A DNA stretch of 25,441 nucleotides from a virus, in the IMG/VR virus record IMGVR_UViG_3300047354_000050, positions 1 to 25,441 of that record. One strand, 5' to 3'. Both the position numbers and the translations under genes were made by a program. Of the stretch, positions 25,288 to 25,441 are shown piece after piece. Positions within the stretch are counted from its first letter, which is position 1, and every line of letters starts with the position of its first letter. Below the pieces are notes generated by a model. The model was not told the origin of the DNA. It saw nothing but the letters and a program-made list of their open reading frames with translations, and made no database searches.

Positions 25288-25401
25288 TCAACTATTTTGG
25301 GGAAATTTTTTCTGGGGAAATTTTTTTATTTCCTTGGAATATTTATCTTGCTTGGGTAACACTTTGTAGGTTAGAGTAGTGGTAGGAGTCCCGCTCGGCA
25401 T
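25288..25401 (-). CDS. Possible small protein, 37 aa
   Basis: An ATG at 25401 opens a 37-codon frame, MPSGTPTTTLTYKVLPKQDK followed by YSKEIKKFPQKKFPQNS, ending three bases before the start of the 68-aa gene. For it: the tight spacing, and the 15-bp-period repeat in the DNA, which keeps the frame and yields KKFPQ twice. Against it: no Shine-Dalgarno sequence, very short length, and a late promoter-like box inside it, which would instead make this stretch a leader. I cannot decide. Confidence 0.3.
   Translation of the reverse strand: MPSGTPTTTLTYKVLPKQDKYSKEIKKFPQKKFPQNS
25299..25327. repeat. Short tandem repeat, GGGGAAATTTTTT twice
   Basis: Two copies of GGGGAAATTTTTT (plus strand, 25299-25311 and 25314-25327, the second with one extra T) are separated by CT, so the period is 15 bp. 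It lies just upstream of the 68-aa gene, between it and the late promoter-like box. It could be a duplication or a leader element; the unit is also read as KKFPQ twice in the small minus-strand frame. Confidence 0.7.
25340..25347 (-). promoter_or_regulatory. Late promoter-like box upstream of the right-hand gene cluster
   Basis: The minus strand reads GATAAATA, matching the NATAAATA form of the T4-like late box, 55 nt upstream of the 68-aa gene and downstream of the hairpin terminator. The order terminator, late box, gene is what a new late transcript would need. The match is short, so this is a candidate only. Confidence 0.45.
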
Positions 25402-25418
25402 TCGGGGGTATACAATAA

Positions 25419-25440
25419 AGGGGGCGTTTTACTGCCCCCT
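25419..25440 (-). terminator. Rho-independent terminator-like hairpin at the right edge
   Basis: The sequence AGGGGGC, an 8-nt loop and GCCCCCT form a perfect 7-bp GC-rich stem. On the minus strand it is followed by TTATTGT, a weak U-rich tail, so it most likely ends a transcript arriving from beyond the right edge. The plus-strand sequence after the stem is cut off by the window, so a bidirectional role cannot be excluded. Confidence 0.6.
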
Positions 25441-25441
25441 G

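Noticed and set aside
25381-25411. tRNA-like 3' end look (GAGTCCCGC on the plus strand)
   Set aside because: No T-loop GTTC, acceptor pairing or anticodon arm can be drawn around it.
24963-25441. CRISPR, integrase, attachment site or insertion sequence
   Set aside because: No spaced repeat array, transposase or recombinase motif is seen here or elsewhere in the window.

Overview
This window is a stretch of a tailed-phage genome of the contractile-tail T4 type, most likely a marine cyanophage-like myovirus. The evidence is the gene order gp25, gp6, a giant gene in the gp7 slot, gp8, then a DUF4815 structural protein, together with a PAAR spike-tip protein, tail-fibre-like repeats and T4-like late promoter motifs (NATAAATA). 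The DNA is AT-rich and almost entirely coding. Every supported gene lies on the minus strand, so transcription runs from the right edge to the left edge. No photosynthesis or other host-metabolism gene is visible, so assignment to a picocyanobacterial rather than a SAR11 host is inference from the family resemblance of the structural proteins.

Right end (25441 to about 22879, in transcription order). A hairpin terminator at the edge closes a gene outside the window. It is followed by a chain of small, tightly packed genes: a possible 37-aa ORF, a 68-aa charged protein overlapping out of frame with a 67-aa coiled-coil protein, a 276-aa Gly/Pro-rich protein, a PAAR spike tip, a 48-aa basic protein, a 217-aa protein of a family I recognise only from marine phages, and a 42-aa protein with a strong ribosome-binding site. 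Many stop and start codons overlap by 1 to 8 nt, suggesting translational coupling.

Centre (22860 to 9661). This is the baseplate wedge module: gp25 (131 aa), gp6 (600 aa), a 3026-aa giant in the position of T4 gp7, and an enlarged gp8 (621 aa against about 334 in T4). A tandem TATAAATA late promoter sits just upstream of gp8. The giant protein carries a YHYH-family-like domain and a cupredoxin-like domain with three of the four type-1 copper ligands, as well as several recurring beta-rich modules.

Left end (9627 to 1). A 2703-aa DUF4815 structural protein occupies the gp9/gp10 position. It is followed by a 61-aa coiled-coil protein and the first 444 codons of a tail-fibre-like protein that runs off the left edge.

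Together these genes would build the outer baseplate: a central spike tip (PAAR), wedges (gp25, gp6, gp7-like, gp8), and peripheral proteins and fibres that contact the host. The most notable features are the cupredoxin-like and YHYH-like domains embedded in a giant baseplate protein, and a G-x-G-Y-T module shared by gp8 and both giant proteins.
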